DNA from: an uncultured Peptococcaceae bacterium
GTDB taxonomy: Bacteria; Bacillota; Peptococcia; Peptococcales; Peptococcaceae
Assembly: GCA_947254645.1 (NCBI GenBank)
Contig: CAMYDW010000004.1
Location: forward strand, 1-64,000
DNA: 64,000 nucleotides
Direction: 5' to 3'
Part shown: piece after piece, positions 16,093 to 23,127 of the stretch
Layout of the letters: each line of letters opens with the position of its first letter
How positions within the stretch are numbered: position 1 is the stretch's first letter
The notes under the pieces: generated by a model
The model's input: the letters and a program-made list of their open reading frames with translations, nothing else
The model's database searches: none
What the model was told of the DNA's origin: nothing
Position numbers and translations under genes: made by a program

Positions 16093-16641
16093 TTATAGGA
16101 TGGTGTCTTCCATGTAAACATCGCCTGCGAGGGTTTTCCATTGAACGGTGGTGCCATCTATCACCATGTAGCTTTGTGGGCTATCGGCCTTTGGCAAGGT
16201 GGTGGAGCCTGGATTCATATAGCGATGGCTCAAGCGTTGCTCGTTGGCAGGAATATGGGTGTGCCCATGGAGCAGGATGGTTTTGGCATTGGCAATGGAT
16301 GGCAGATGCTCATTGTTGTAGGTGTGGCCATGGGTGACAAAGAAAGGCACCCCTTCGATGTAGAGATGGCAATAATCTGCCATACAAGGAAAATCGAGCA
16401 CCATTTGATCGACTTCTGCTTCACAGTTGCCACGCACGCAAAGTATCTTCTCTTTGACGCTATTTAAAAGGGCGATGACTTTTTTTGGTTCATAGCCTTC
16501 TGGCAAATTGTTGCGAGGGCCATGATAGAGCAGGTCCCCAAGGAGTAAGAGCACATCGGCTTGTTCGGCATGGAAGCGCTCTAATAATTTTTCAGTGCAT
16601 GGGGCACTGCCATGTAAATCAGATGCAACAAGATATTTCAT
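16093..16641 (-). CDS. yfcE: YfcE/MJ0936-type metallophosphoesterase
   Basis: A 182-aa calcineurin-like phosphodiesterase. Metal-binding motifs run in order: SDLHG (residues 7-11), GDLL, GNCE (in VRGNCEAEVDQ), THGH (in FVTHGHTY) and HGHTH (in LLHGHTHIP). The C-terminal NPGSTTLPK is typical of the YfcE group. It probably hydrolyses phosphodiesters with Mn or similar metals in the cytoplasm. The physiological substrate is unknown. It is a single gene convergent with the ABC operon. Confidence 0.93.
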   Translation of the reverse strand: MKYLVASDLHGSAPCTEKLLERFHAEQADVLLLLGDLLYHGPRNNLPEGYEPKKVIALLNSVKEKILCVRGNCEAEVDQMVLDFPCMADYCHLYIEGVPFFVTHGHTYNNEHLPSIANAKTILLHGHTHIPANEQRLSHRYMNPGSTTLPKADSPQSYMVIDGTTVQWKTLAGDVYMEDTIL

Positions 16642-16770
16642 GATTTAAACCTCACTGTTCATACAAATATTATGGTTCTCATAGTAGCGAAAAGTAGAAA
16701 AGAATGCAATGCCATCTTGCAGGCTGGACGGTTTTTTGATACCCTCAAAGAGAGAAATGGAGGCAGAAAC

Positions 16771-17145
16771 ATGGTCATTCAGGGACGCTATGATACAATT
16801 ACCGACTTATACCATGATGTACTGTTGTTTATTGGAGCTGGTGTGGATGTGAAGGATATGGTGGTCTTTCGCCCAAGCTATGAGCTGATTTATAAGGACA
16901 CCCCAGAGGACCCACAGCATCTGCGTTTGCGTCACCAAGAAACAACACAAATCGAAAATTTGGCACAGCGCTTGCACGTTTTTGTAGACGAAGAGGCATC
17001 GGTGCCATTGATGAGTGAAAAAGAAAAGGCTTGCTACGATCAGGTGCGTTCAGAGCTGCACTATGGGCGCTTGGTGCTCTTTGTGCCAAAGCATTTGGCA
17101 GAAATAGAAGTGCCAAAGGATGCCACCAACTATTTCAAAAAGTAA
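16771..17145 (+). CDS. Small uncharacterised protein, possibly related to general stress protein 17M
   Basis: A 124-aa soluble protein. The N-terminus IQGRYDTITDLYHDVLLFIGAGVDVKDMVVF has the strand-helix-strand outline of YflT/GSP17M-like domains, but the similarity is weak and I cannot confirm it. The C-terminal half is acidic then basic, with no catalytic motif. I start it at ATG 16771, which has GGAGG 9 bp upstream; the frame is open to 16672, but that start has no ribosome site. Single gene with its own terminator. Confidence 0.55.
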   Translation: MVIQGRYDTITDLYHDVLLFIGAGVDVKDMVVFRPSYELIYKDTPEDPQHLRLRHQETTQIENLAQRLHVFVDEEASVPLMSEKEKACYDQVRSELHYGRLVLFVPKHLAEIEVPKDATNYFKK

Positions 17146-17146
17146 G

Positions 17147-17179
17147 AAAAAAACCACGTTCACAGGAACGTGGTTTTTT
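17147..17179. terminator. Bidirectional terminator
   Basis: Stem ACCACGTTC / GAACGTGGT flanked by A and T runs. It serves both the 16771 gene and the minus-strand MFS gene, whose stop codon lies inside it. Confidence 0.9.
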
Positions 17180-18317
17180 AGTGGCGTCGTTGAGCTTGTA
17201 CAGCCAAGAGGGCCGCAAATAAAATAAAGGCAATGAGCCAAAGGTACATCAGACGATAGCCGATGACATCGCTTAAAAATCCAGCCAAGAGGGCGCCGAT
17301 GCCGATGCCGATATCAAAGCCGATAAAGAAGGTCGCATTGGCAACGCCATAGCGTTCAGGGGGCACATACATGACGGATAAGGTTTGCAAGGCTGTTTGT
17401 GCGCCACCAAAGCCAGCCCCATAGAGAAAGCCACTCAAAAGGAGCATCGGGAGGTTTTGGGCAGTGGCCAAAAGCAAGAGGGCGAGCATCAGAGATGCCA
17501 AGGAGGGCATCACCGCCACCATCATGCCATATTTATCAATCACCGTACCAATCAGTGGACGCACCAAGAGCAAGGCAATGGCATAGATGGTGAAAAAAGA
17601 GCCAATGTTTTCAATCCCTAGCTGATGGGCAAAGAGGGAAATAAAAGAGGTCACTGCACTCATGGTCAAGGTGACACAGGCAATCATTGTCGCTGGCAAA
17701 AGGGCTGTGCGCTCAATCAATCCCTTGGATTTTTCTTTTCTAGGACGGGTGCCCTCTTGATGTGGATAAAAAATAGCAATCAGAAAAGCCAACACCAGCA
17801 TCGCCACACTGGTATGAATCACATAGGTAAAGCTTTCTTCGTTGAGAATCGACAAGGCGACCGCAGGGGCAAAGGCCAGAGAAAAAGCCGTGGATAAGCC
17901 AAAATACCCCATTCCCTTGCCCAGCCTCGCACGTGGAATGGCGAGGGTAGCCAGGGTGCTGGTGGTGGTGCTGGAAATCCCCCATACCAAGCCATGCAAC
18001 AGGCGCACCACCATGAGCAAGGCCATGATTTGAAAGAGGGCATAGGAATAAATCAATACACCCAGCAGACACAAGCCAAGGAGAAAGAGATGCTTCTTGT
18101 TGAGGTTGTCAATCAAATGTCCGCCAAAGGGACGCATACCCACCGAACCAAGGGTAAACAATGAGAGAAAAATGCCAATGGCACTATCTGGAATCTCAAG
18201 CTGTTTCAGATACACAGGCAAGGTGGGATTGAGCATATTAAAGCTAAAGAAAATCAAGAAATTGACGGCAATTATCTGCACAAAGGGTCTTGTCCAGAGG
18301 GTTTTGTTGTCTGTCAC
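17178..18317 (-). CDS. MFS transporter, DHA1-like
   Basis: A 379-aa protein with 12 predicted TM segments. N-terminal features are NFLIFFSFNMLNPTLPVYLKQL and the loop 2-3 motif LGSVGMRPFGGHLIDNLNKK (motif A form G-x-x-x-R-P-x-G-G). A second-half equivalent LLVRPLIGTVIDKYG follows. It resembles YwoG/YfcJ-type transporters. The substrate is unknown. The start overlaps the stop of the glucosaminidase gene by 4 bp, so the two are one operon. Confidence 0.87.
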   Translation of the reverse strand: MTDNKTLWTRPFVQIIAVNFLIFFSFNMLNPTLPVYLKQLEIPDSAIGIFLSLFTLGSVGMRPFGGHLIDNLNKKHLFLLGLCLLGVLIYSYALFQIMALLMVVRLLHGLVWGISSTTTSTLATLAIPRARLGKGMGYFGLSTAFSLAFAPAVALSILNEESFTYVIHTSVAMLVLAFLIAIFYPHQEGTRPRKEKSKGLIERTALLPATMIACVTLTMSAVTSFISLFAHQLGIENIGSFFTIYAIALLLVRPLIGTVIDKYGMMVAVMPSLASLMLALLLLATAQNLPMLLLSGFLYGAGFGGAQTALQTLSVMYVPPERYGVANATFFIGFDIGIGIGALLAGFLSDVIGYRLMYLWLIAFILFAALLAVQAQRRH

Positions 18318-19030
18318 TTCGTACCATCTCCTGATTTAGACTCGGCAGTGTCCTCTTGATGCAAAGGATCGTATTTTGAGAGGTTGTATTGATTGATCAA
18401 GGAAATAATTTTGTTGGCATAGTGAGGGTCGGTGGCATATCCTGAATTTTGGATGGCACGTGCCGCTTCTGCAGGAGATTTTGCCTTGCGTACCGATTGA
18501 TAGATGTCATTTGTGCCAATTAAACGGGCATAGTCTGCAAAGCTCTCATAAGGATTTTGATAGACACAAAAGCTATCGCTGATGGTGACTTTGTTGCCGT
18601 TGACGTACTCGTTGGTTTTTAAATGCACACTGCGCATACCATCGTGGGCCTTGATGCCAAAATAATTATTGTAATCAAAGGAAAGACGAGACTTGCCATA
18701 TTCACTTTCAAGGGCCGCTTGGGCAAGGGCCACAGAGGGATAGAGGCCGTATTTTTCAGAGGCCTCCTTGGCAACAGGGCCCATGGCCTTAAAGAAGCTA
18801 CGAGGGTCGCCAATTTTGAAGGTGATATCGGTGTGCCCCTTTGGTTCTTCAACCACTGCCTGCCCAATCAGGTTGAGGGCACATAAAATGAAAAAAATAC
18901 TAAGGCTTAACATAAAAAACCGTAGCACTGGATCTTTTTTAGTTGTTTTTCGTCGCTTCTTGGATGCTGCACTGCCAGCCTTTTTGCTGGTAGGCGGTGT
19001 GCGACGATAGGTGGATTTGTGATGATTCAT
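18314..19030 (-). CDS. Membrane-anchored glucosaminidase-domain peptidoglycan hydrolase
   Basis: A 238-aa protein. A basic cytoplasmic N-terminus (residues 1-40, rich in Lys/Arg) is followed by one TM segment (about 43-63, VLRFFMLSLSIFFILCALNL). A glucosaminidase domain spans about 80-225: SEKYGLYPSVALAQAALESEYGKS holds the catalytic Glu, then NNYFGIKAH, then YESFADYARLI, then AIQNSGYATDPHYANKI. It would cut between GlcNAc and MurNAc in the wall during growth or separation. ATG 19030 has AAGGAG upstream; the longer frame to 19078 begins before the promoter-proximal region. Confidence 0.9.
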   Translation of the reverse strand: MNHHKSTYRRTPPTSKKAGSAASKKRRKTTKKDPVLRFFMLSLSIFFILCALNLIGQAVVEEPKGHTDITFKIGDPRSFFKAMGPVAKEASEKYGLYPSVALAQAALESEYGKSRLSFDYNNYFGIKAHDGMRSVHLKTNEYVNGNKVTISDSFCVYQNPYESFADYARLIGTNDIYQSVRKAKSPAEAARAIQNSGYATDPHYANKIISLINQYNLSKYDPLHQEDTAESKSGDGTK

Positions 19031-19060
19031 TACAGGACTCCTTTCATCACCAATCTTAAC

Positions 19061-19088
19061 ATTATAACATACACGCATAAAATGTAAA
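19061..19088 (-). promoter_or_regulatory. Promoter of the glucosaminidase-MFS operon
   Basis: Minus strand TTTACA (19088-19083), 16-bp spacer, TATAAT (19066-19061). Confidence 0.65.
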
Positions 19089-19184
19089 GAAACAATTCCC
19101 CTTTAAAAAGTGTCAATTCAGAGAAAGCCTGTCCTTTTGTTGTTGACCATGTATAATAAAGGAAAGAACAAAAAGGAGGCCCCT

Positions 19185-19424
19185 ATGTTAACCATTCGTT
19201 GTGCAAAATGCAAAACCAAGCTATGGAAATATGACAAAATCGGCCATGGCGAAGTGTTGCGCTGCCACAAAGCACGCATCAGTAAGTGGTATGTGCCAGA
19301 GGAGATACAAGAATACAAAATTGTCTGTCCCAACTGCAAGCAGGCCATTGGCATTGATAAGGGGAGCTTTTACAAAATGGATCCCAACGCCTTTTTGTAC
19401 AAGGGCACCAAGCGAAATAAATAA
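19185..19424 (+). CDS. Small zinc-ribbon-like protein
   Basis: A 79-aa protein with two CxxC knuckles, CAKC (residues 6-9) and CPNC (residues 49-52), and an extra Cys in LRCHK. The spacing suits a zinc ribbon. The rest is basic. No family beyond zinc ribbon can be given. ATG 19185 has AAGGAGG 9 bp upstream, and a TATAAT at 19152-19157 suggests a nearby promoter. The frame extends to 19110 without a ribosome site. Confidence 0.7.
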   Translation: MLTIRCAKCKTKLWKYDKIGHGEVLRCHKARISKWYVPEEIQEYKIVCPNCKQAIGIDKGSFYKMDPNAFLYKGTKRNK

Positions 19425-19600
19425 AAAATCCCCGCCCGTGAGCGAGGATAAAAAAAGGAGTGAATATATATCCTGGTGCAGAGGATGCCTCGCTTCTTAA
19501 GGTGCTGCAAAGAAAAAACGATGCTGTTGTTGGTAGACATCCCTTGAAAACTAGAGGACCTTGGCACGAAGGCCCTCTATCTATATATATGGACAACATT
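19425..19600 (-). ncRNA. Candidate small RNA on the minus strand
   Basis: In this gene-free stretch the minus strand holds a 10-bp hairpin (AGAGGGCCTT / AAGGTCCTCT, about 19579-19554) near its 5' end. At its 3' end is an intrinsic terminator (TCCTCGC / GCGGGGA with one mismatch, then TTTTTT, 19447-19423). A weak promoter TTAAAT-N17-TATATA precedes it. The segment CCTCGCT (minus strand) can also pair with AGCGAGG about 45 nt upstream, giving a mutually exclusive fold. No minus-strand gene follows. I could not match it to 6S, SRP, tmRNA or RNase P RNA. Confidence 0.4.
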
Positions 19601-19624
19601 TGTATGATTTAAACATCAAAGGGT

Positions 19625-19653
19625 TTGTTATTTTGAAGAAAATATCGTACAAT
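19625..19653 (+). promoter_or_regulatory. Promoter of the queuosine salvage operon
   Basis: TTGTTA (19625-19630), 17-bp spacer, TACAAT (19648-19653). Confidence 0.7.
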
Positions 19654-19670
19654 AGTAACGCTTCAAAATG

Positions 19671-19780
19671 CCCATCGAGGGATGGGGACTTGTTCGGGAA
19701 CGCCAAGTATAAAAAACTAATCATTGTTTAGTGCACATTTTTTTTGTGTAGTTCTCCTTAAATTTATCTTAAGGAGTTTT
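19671..19780 (+). promoter_or_regulatory. PreQ1-I riboswitch with terminator that also hides the ribosome site
   Basis: A small 5' hairpin CCCATC / GATGGG (19671-19686) precedes the aptamer. P1 is ACTTG (19688-19692) with CAAGT (19704-19708). The loop TTCGGGAACGC keeps the UUC and AC-C features of class I. The A-rich tail ATAAAAAACTAA (19709-19720) is the same as in the Bacillus queC riboswitch. ACTAA can alternatively pair with TTAGT (19728-19732 region). A hairpin CTCCTTAA / TTAAGGAG then runs into eight T just before ATG 19785, and its 3' arm is the ribosome site. Ligand assignment rests on sequence pattern plus the salvage genes downstream; P2 pairing looks short. Confidence 0.78.
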
Positions 19781-19784
19781 TTTT

Positions 19785-20738
19785 ATGGAAAAAATCAATG
19801 TCATTATCGATTGTGACCCAGGGATTGACGACACCCTTGCCCTGCTCATGGCACTGCTTAGTGAGGACGTCAATGTATTGGGCATCAGCATTTGCGGCGG
19901 CAACAACACCGTCGACAAAGGCTATCTCAATGCCAAGCGAGTGCTGCATTTCCTCGGCAAAGAGGTAGAGGTGGTGAAAGGCTTGGAGAAGCCTTGTCAT
20001 CGTCCGCTAGAAATCACCGAGGAAACCCATGGCGTGGATGGCTTTGGTGAGTATGCCCCAGCCTTTGATAAAGCCTATGGCTTTGATGCAGCGGCGCATA
20101 CGCCCGAAAGAAGCATGGAGGCGTTTTATGAAGCCGTGCTCAATAGCGGTCAAGAGGTACAGGTATTGGCCCTCGGCCCAATGACCAATATCGCTCATCT
20201 TTTAGAAAGGATGCCCGAGGCCTTTGGCAAGGTGACACGCTTGGTGTCCATGGGTGGCAACTACAAAAGCCATGGCAACTGCTCTCCCCTCGCTGAATTT
20301 AACTATTGGGTAGATCCAGAGGCGGCGTGCTTTGTTTATCAGCATGCCCCTGTGCCAGTGGAAATGGTGGGGCTAGATGTGACCCGCCAGATTCTTTTAG
20401 AGGAAACACGCCTGCAAGCCCTCATCGACACCAATCCAAAAATTGGCCACTTCATTCAAGAAATTACACGCTTTTACAAGGATTTTCATTGGAAATACGA
20501 AGGCATTCGTGGCTGTATCATCAATGACCCTTTGGCTTTTGCCCTTCTCATTGACGAGGAGCTGTTGCAAGGCTTTGAGGCCTACACCGACATTGCCTGT
20601 GAAGGCATCGCCCGTGGAGTGAGTGTAGTCGATGACCATCATTTTTATAAGAAGCCTGCCAATGCCATTATTTACAACAAGGTTGATGCACCACGCTTCT
20701 TTGAGAAGCTGCAAGCCATTTTTGGAGGTGCAAGATGA
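19785..20738 (+). CDS. queK: Queuosine nucleosidase (IunH-type nucleoside hydrolase, QueK)
   Basis: A 317-aa inosine/uridine-preferring nucleoside hydrolase family protein. The calcium site DCDPGIDDTLAL (residues 8-19) is intact. GGNNTV, the segment GPMTNIA, SMGGNY and INDPLAFALL supply the remaining ribose and metal contacts. By context it is the dedicated Q nucleosidase that frees queuine from queuosine, as described for Clostridioides difficile. It is first in a three-gene operon with an ECF S component and a radical SAM queuine lyase, all behind a preQ1-type riboswitch. It overlaps the next gene by 4 bp. A general purine/pyrimidine nucleoside hydrolase is the alternative if the context misleads. 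Confidence 0.85.
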   Translation: MEKINVIIDCDPGIDDTLALLMALLSEDVNVLGISICGGNNTVDKGYLNAKRVLHFLGKEVEVVKGLEKPCHRPLEITEETHGVDGFGEYAPAFDKAYGFDAAAHTPERSMEAFYEAVLNSGQEVQVLALGPMTNIAHLLERMPEAFGKVTRLVSMGGNYKSHGNCSPLAEFNYWVDPEAACFVYQHAPVPVEMVGLDVTRQILLEETRLQALIDTNPKIGHFIQEITRFYKDFHWKYEGIRGCIINDPLAFALLIDEELLQGFEAYTDIACEGIARGVSVVDDHHFYKKPANAIIYNKVDAPRFFEKLQAIFGGAR

Positions 20739-21289
20739 AGGGGATAGACAGTCGCCGTTTGATTATTTTGGCGCTCCTTGCGGCCATCAATATTGTAGGG
20801 GCCGCCTTAGCCCTTTTGTTGCGCTTGCCGATTTACCTTGATTGCCTTGGTACCATCATGGCAGCCATGGCTTTTGGGCCAGTGTATGGGATGGTATGTG
20901 CTCTCATCAGTGGGTTGATTAATGGCATGATTGATAGCTTTGCCTTGTTTTTTATGCCAGTGGCCATTCTCGTTGGGGGACTGGTAGGCTATTTGCATCA
21001 AAAACAGCTTTTTGTAGGCAAGAAGCTGTTTCTCGGCACTCTCATTGTTGCAGGGGCTTCCTCGATGGTGGCGGCAATCATTGTGGTATGGCTTTTTGGC
21101 GGGCTGACCTCCTCGGGCTCCACCTATTTGATTCAAGCCCTGCAAGCCATGGGGATGAACCTCACTGCCAGTGCCTTTTTGGTGCAATTTCTCACCGATT
21201 ATTTAGATAAATTCATTGCCATCACAGTGGTCTTATTAGTGCTCAAGCGCATACCGACCAGTGTTTTTACAAGGAGCTTCCATGAATAG
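20735..21289 (+). CDS. queT: ECF transporter S component for queuine/queuosine
   Basis: A 184-aa membrane protein with about five to six TM segments, the size of ECF substrate-binding S subunits. The N-terminal region RRLIILALLAAINIVGAAL carries the small-residue helix that docks on EcfT. IYLDCLGTIMAAMAFGPVYGMVCALISGLINGMID is typical of the CD3073-like S family. By position between queK and queL it should take up queuine or queuosine with a shared ECF module encoded elsewhere. It differs from the DUF988 QueT at 28174, so the window holds two unrelated Q-precursor transporters. Confidence 0.83.
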   Translation: MKGIDSRRLIILALLAAINIVGAALALLLRLPIYLDCLGTIMAAMAFGPVYGMVCALISGLINGMIDSFALFFMPVAILVGGLVGYLHQKQLFVGKKLFLGTLIVAGASSMVAAIIVVWLFGGLTSSGSTYLIQALQAMGMNLTASAFLVQFLTDYLDKFIAITVVLLVLKRIPTSVFTRSFHE

Positions 21290-21971
21290 ATACAGTCAAA
21301 TTGAGGAAAAATTTCCCCGTGAAATCGTTCTATTAAAAGCCACCCCCTGTCGCTGGGGAAAATGTGCTTTTTGCGATTATATCGAGGACAACACCACCGA
21401 CCTTCAAACCATCATTCAGGAAAATAGAGCGGCCCTTGCCAATGTGACTGGCAAATTTGGACGCCTAGAGGTGATTGACTCTGCCAGTGTCTTTGAACTG
21501 CCAGAGACGTGCCTACAGGACATCAAAAAAGTGGCAGAGGCCAAGGGCATCACACAGCTGGTCTTTGAAGCCCATTGGATGTATCGCCATCGCCTAGAGG
21601 AAATTCGTGCTTTTTTTGAAGGCATTGATATTTTCTTCAAGATTGGCGTGGAAAGCTTTGACGACCACTTCCGCAACCACGTTCTCAAAAAAGGCATGGT
21701 CTATGATAAGGTCGAGGAAGTGGCGGCTCTTTTCGACTCGCCATGTCTGCTGGTGTGTGTCGAAGGGCAAACCAAAGAGATGATTGCCACGGACATTGAC
21801 ATCGCCTTGACCCACTTCAAGCGTTGCACCATCAATATTTTTAACAACAATACCACCGAAATCAAAAGAGACGACACCCTCTATCAATGGTTCGTCAGCC
21901 ATTACCGTCATCTGTTAGAGGAGGAACGTGTGGAAATGCTCTTAGAAATCACCGATTTTGGTGTTGGCTAA
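21282..21971 (+). CDS. queL: Radical SAM queuine lyase QueL
   Basis: A 229-aa compact radical SAM protein. The cluster motif is C23-x4-C28-x2-C31 (TPCRWGKCAFCDY), one residue longer than the usual CX3CX2C. The rest has the short barrel pattern: VIDSASVFELP, VFEAHWMYRHRLEEIRAFF, FFKIGVESFDDHFRNHVLKKG and INIFNNNTTEIKRD. In Clostridioides difficile the enzyme of this neighbourhood converts queuine to preQ1, which then enters tRNA through TGT and QueA/QueG. ATG 21282 overlaps the transporter gene by 8 bp and has AAGGAG upstream. A terminator follows directly. Confidence 0.83.
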   Translation: MNRYSQIEEKFPREIVLLKATPCRWGKCAFCDYIEDNTTDLQTIIQENRAALANVTGKFGRLEVIDSASVFELPETCLQDIKKVAEAKGITQLVFEAHWMYRHRLEEIRAFFEGIDIFFKIGVESFDDHFRNHVLKKGMVYDKVEEVAALFDSPCLLVCVEGQTKEMIATDIDIALTHFKRCTINIFNNNTTEIKRDDTLYQWFVSHYRHLLEEERVEMLLEITDFGVG

Positions 21972-21977
21972 AAAAGG

Positions 21978-22009
21978 GGGCATCCTTTTATAGGGTGCCT
22001 ATTTTTTTA
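21978..22009 (+). terminator. Terminator of the queK-queT-queL operon
   Basis: Stem GGCATCC / GGGTGCC followed by TATTTTTTT. Confidence 0.85.
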
Positions 22010-22067
22010 TGCATTTTTTGCAGGCGTTTGTGTCATAATAAGAACATAGACAAAGACAACGTGCTGA

Positions 22068-22157
22068 CGGAAAGCAAGAATCCTAGAAGCCATGCAAGGG
22101 ATTATCCGCATCATTCAATCTGTGCCATCACCCAAGGTGGTCAATACATCAGTATAA
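22068..22157 (+). pseudogene. Remnant of a phage antirepressor (BRO/DinD-like)
   Basis: An open stretch without a start codon encodes RKARILEAMQGIIRIIQSVP followed by SPKVV, then a stop. The pattern I-I-Q-S-x-P-S-P-K is, from memory, the hallmark of the middle of BRO/DinD-like antirepressors, where it continues AEPFKLWLA. Here it breaks right after SPK, 13 bp before the KilA-N start. Both ends are missing, so it is a decayed fragment. Confidence 0.45.
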
Positions 22158-22170
22158 AGGAGGAACCCCT

Positions 22171-23016
22171 ATGTCAAAGATAAAAAAGGATAAAATCGAA
22201 GCAAAAGGATTTGCTATTCAAGTGTATACTGAAGATTTTAAAAATGACTACATCAGTCTCACAGATATTGCACGATACAAGAATGCTGAAGAACCAAATG
22301 TAGTTGTTGCAAATTGGATGAGAAATTATAACACAATAGAGTATTTAGGAATATGGGAGCAATTAAATAACCTTGAATTTAACCCCCTCGAATTCGAGGG
22401 GTTTTTGAAAGAAGCAGGTAGTCATGCATTTACGCTATCTCCACAGAAATGGGTGAATACAACAAATGCCAAAGGCATATATGTGAAGGTCGGAAGAGGT
22501 GGCGGTACTTTTGCCCACAAGGATATTGCATTTAAATTTGCATCATGGATTTCGGCAGAGTTTGAGTTATATATCATTAAAGACTATCAAAGACTAAAAG
22601 ACGATGAAAACTCGAGATTGTCACTAGGTTGGAATCTTAATCGAGAAATTTCTAAGATTAACTACAAAATTCATACCGATGCCATAAAAGAATATCTCAT
22701 TAAGGATCTCACAAACGAACAATTATCTTATAAATATGCAAGTGAAGCAGATATGCTCAATGTTGCTTTATTCAATAAACGAGCCAAAGAGTGGCGTGAA
22801 GAAAATCCAGATTTAAAGGGAAATATGAGAGACTATGCAAGTCTGAATGAGCTCTTGGTGCTAGCAAACATGGAAAGCTACAATGCAGTCCTAATTGGCA
22901 AAGGGCTTGAGCAAAAAGAAAGGATGATTGAACTTAGAAAACTCGCCAGAACACAATTGATGTCACTTGAAAAACTTCATGATAGGGGCATCAAAAAATT
23001 AGAAAGGAAAAAATAA
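22171..23016 (+). CDS. KilA-N domain protein
   Basis: A 281-aa protein. The KilA-N DNA-binding domain covers about residues 15-145: DYISLTDIARYKNAEEPNVVVANWMRN, NTIEYLGIWEQLNN, VNTTNAKGIYVKVGRGGGTFAHKDIAFKFASWISAEFELYIIKDYQRLK. The C-terminal half is a charged helical region with no KilAC domain. Such proteins occur in phages and as lone chromosomal genes, where they may be DNA-binding regulators or defence-related. Composition is more AT-rich than its neighbours and it follows an antirepressor remnant, so it was probably acquired. AAAGGAGG precedes ATG 22171. An 18-bp palindrome lies inside the coding region. Confidence 0.88.
   Translation: MSKIKKDKIEAKGFAIQVYTEDFKNDYISLTDIARYKNAEEPNVVVANWMRNYNTIEYLGIWEQLNNLEFNPLEFEGFLKEAGSHAFTLSPQKWVNTTNAKGIYVKVGRGGGTFAHKDIAFKFASWISAEFELYIIKDYQRLKDDENSRLSLGWNLNREISKINYKIHTDAIKEYLIKDLTNEQLSYKYASEADMLNVALFNKRAKEWREENPDLKGNMRDYASLNELLVLANMESYNAVLIGKGLEQKERMIELRKLARTQLMSLEKLHDRGIKKLERKK
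22384..22401. repeat. Perfect palindrome inside the KilA-N gene
   Basis: CCCCTCGAATTCGAGGGG is an 18-bp perfect palindrome followed by TTTTT, resembling a terminator core within the reading frame (it encodes P-L-E-F-E-G). It stands out because the flanking sequence is AT-rich. Confidence 0.7.
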
Positions 23017-23063
23017 TTATTTTAATCCAAGGATATAATAGGCAGACTGTCTCCGCTGCGTTC

Positions 23064-23092
23064 TTGCACACGGGGGCATCTTCGCATAAAAT
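23064..23092 (+). promoter_or_regulatory. Promoter of the siroheme reductase gene
   Basis: TTGCAC (23064-23069), 17-bp spacer, TAAAAT (23087-23092). Confidence 0.6.
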
Positions 23093-23127
23093 AGAGGTAT
23101 TGTTTAAAGTAGAAAGAGGTGGACTTT

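Noticed and set aside
19430..19600. 6S, SRP, tmRNA or RNase P RNA
   Set aside because: None of the conserved sequence blocks of these RNAs could be found, so only an unnamed candidate RNA is reported.
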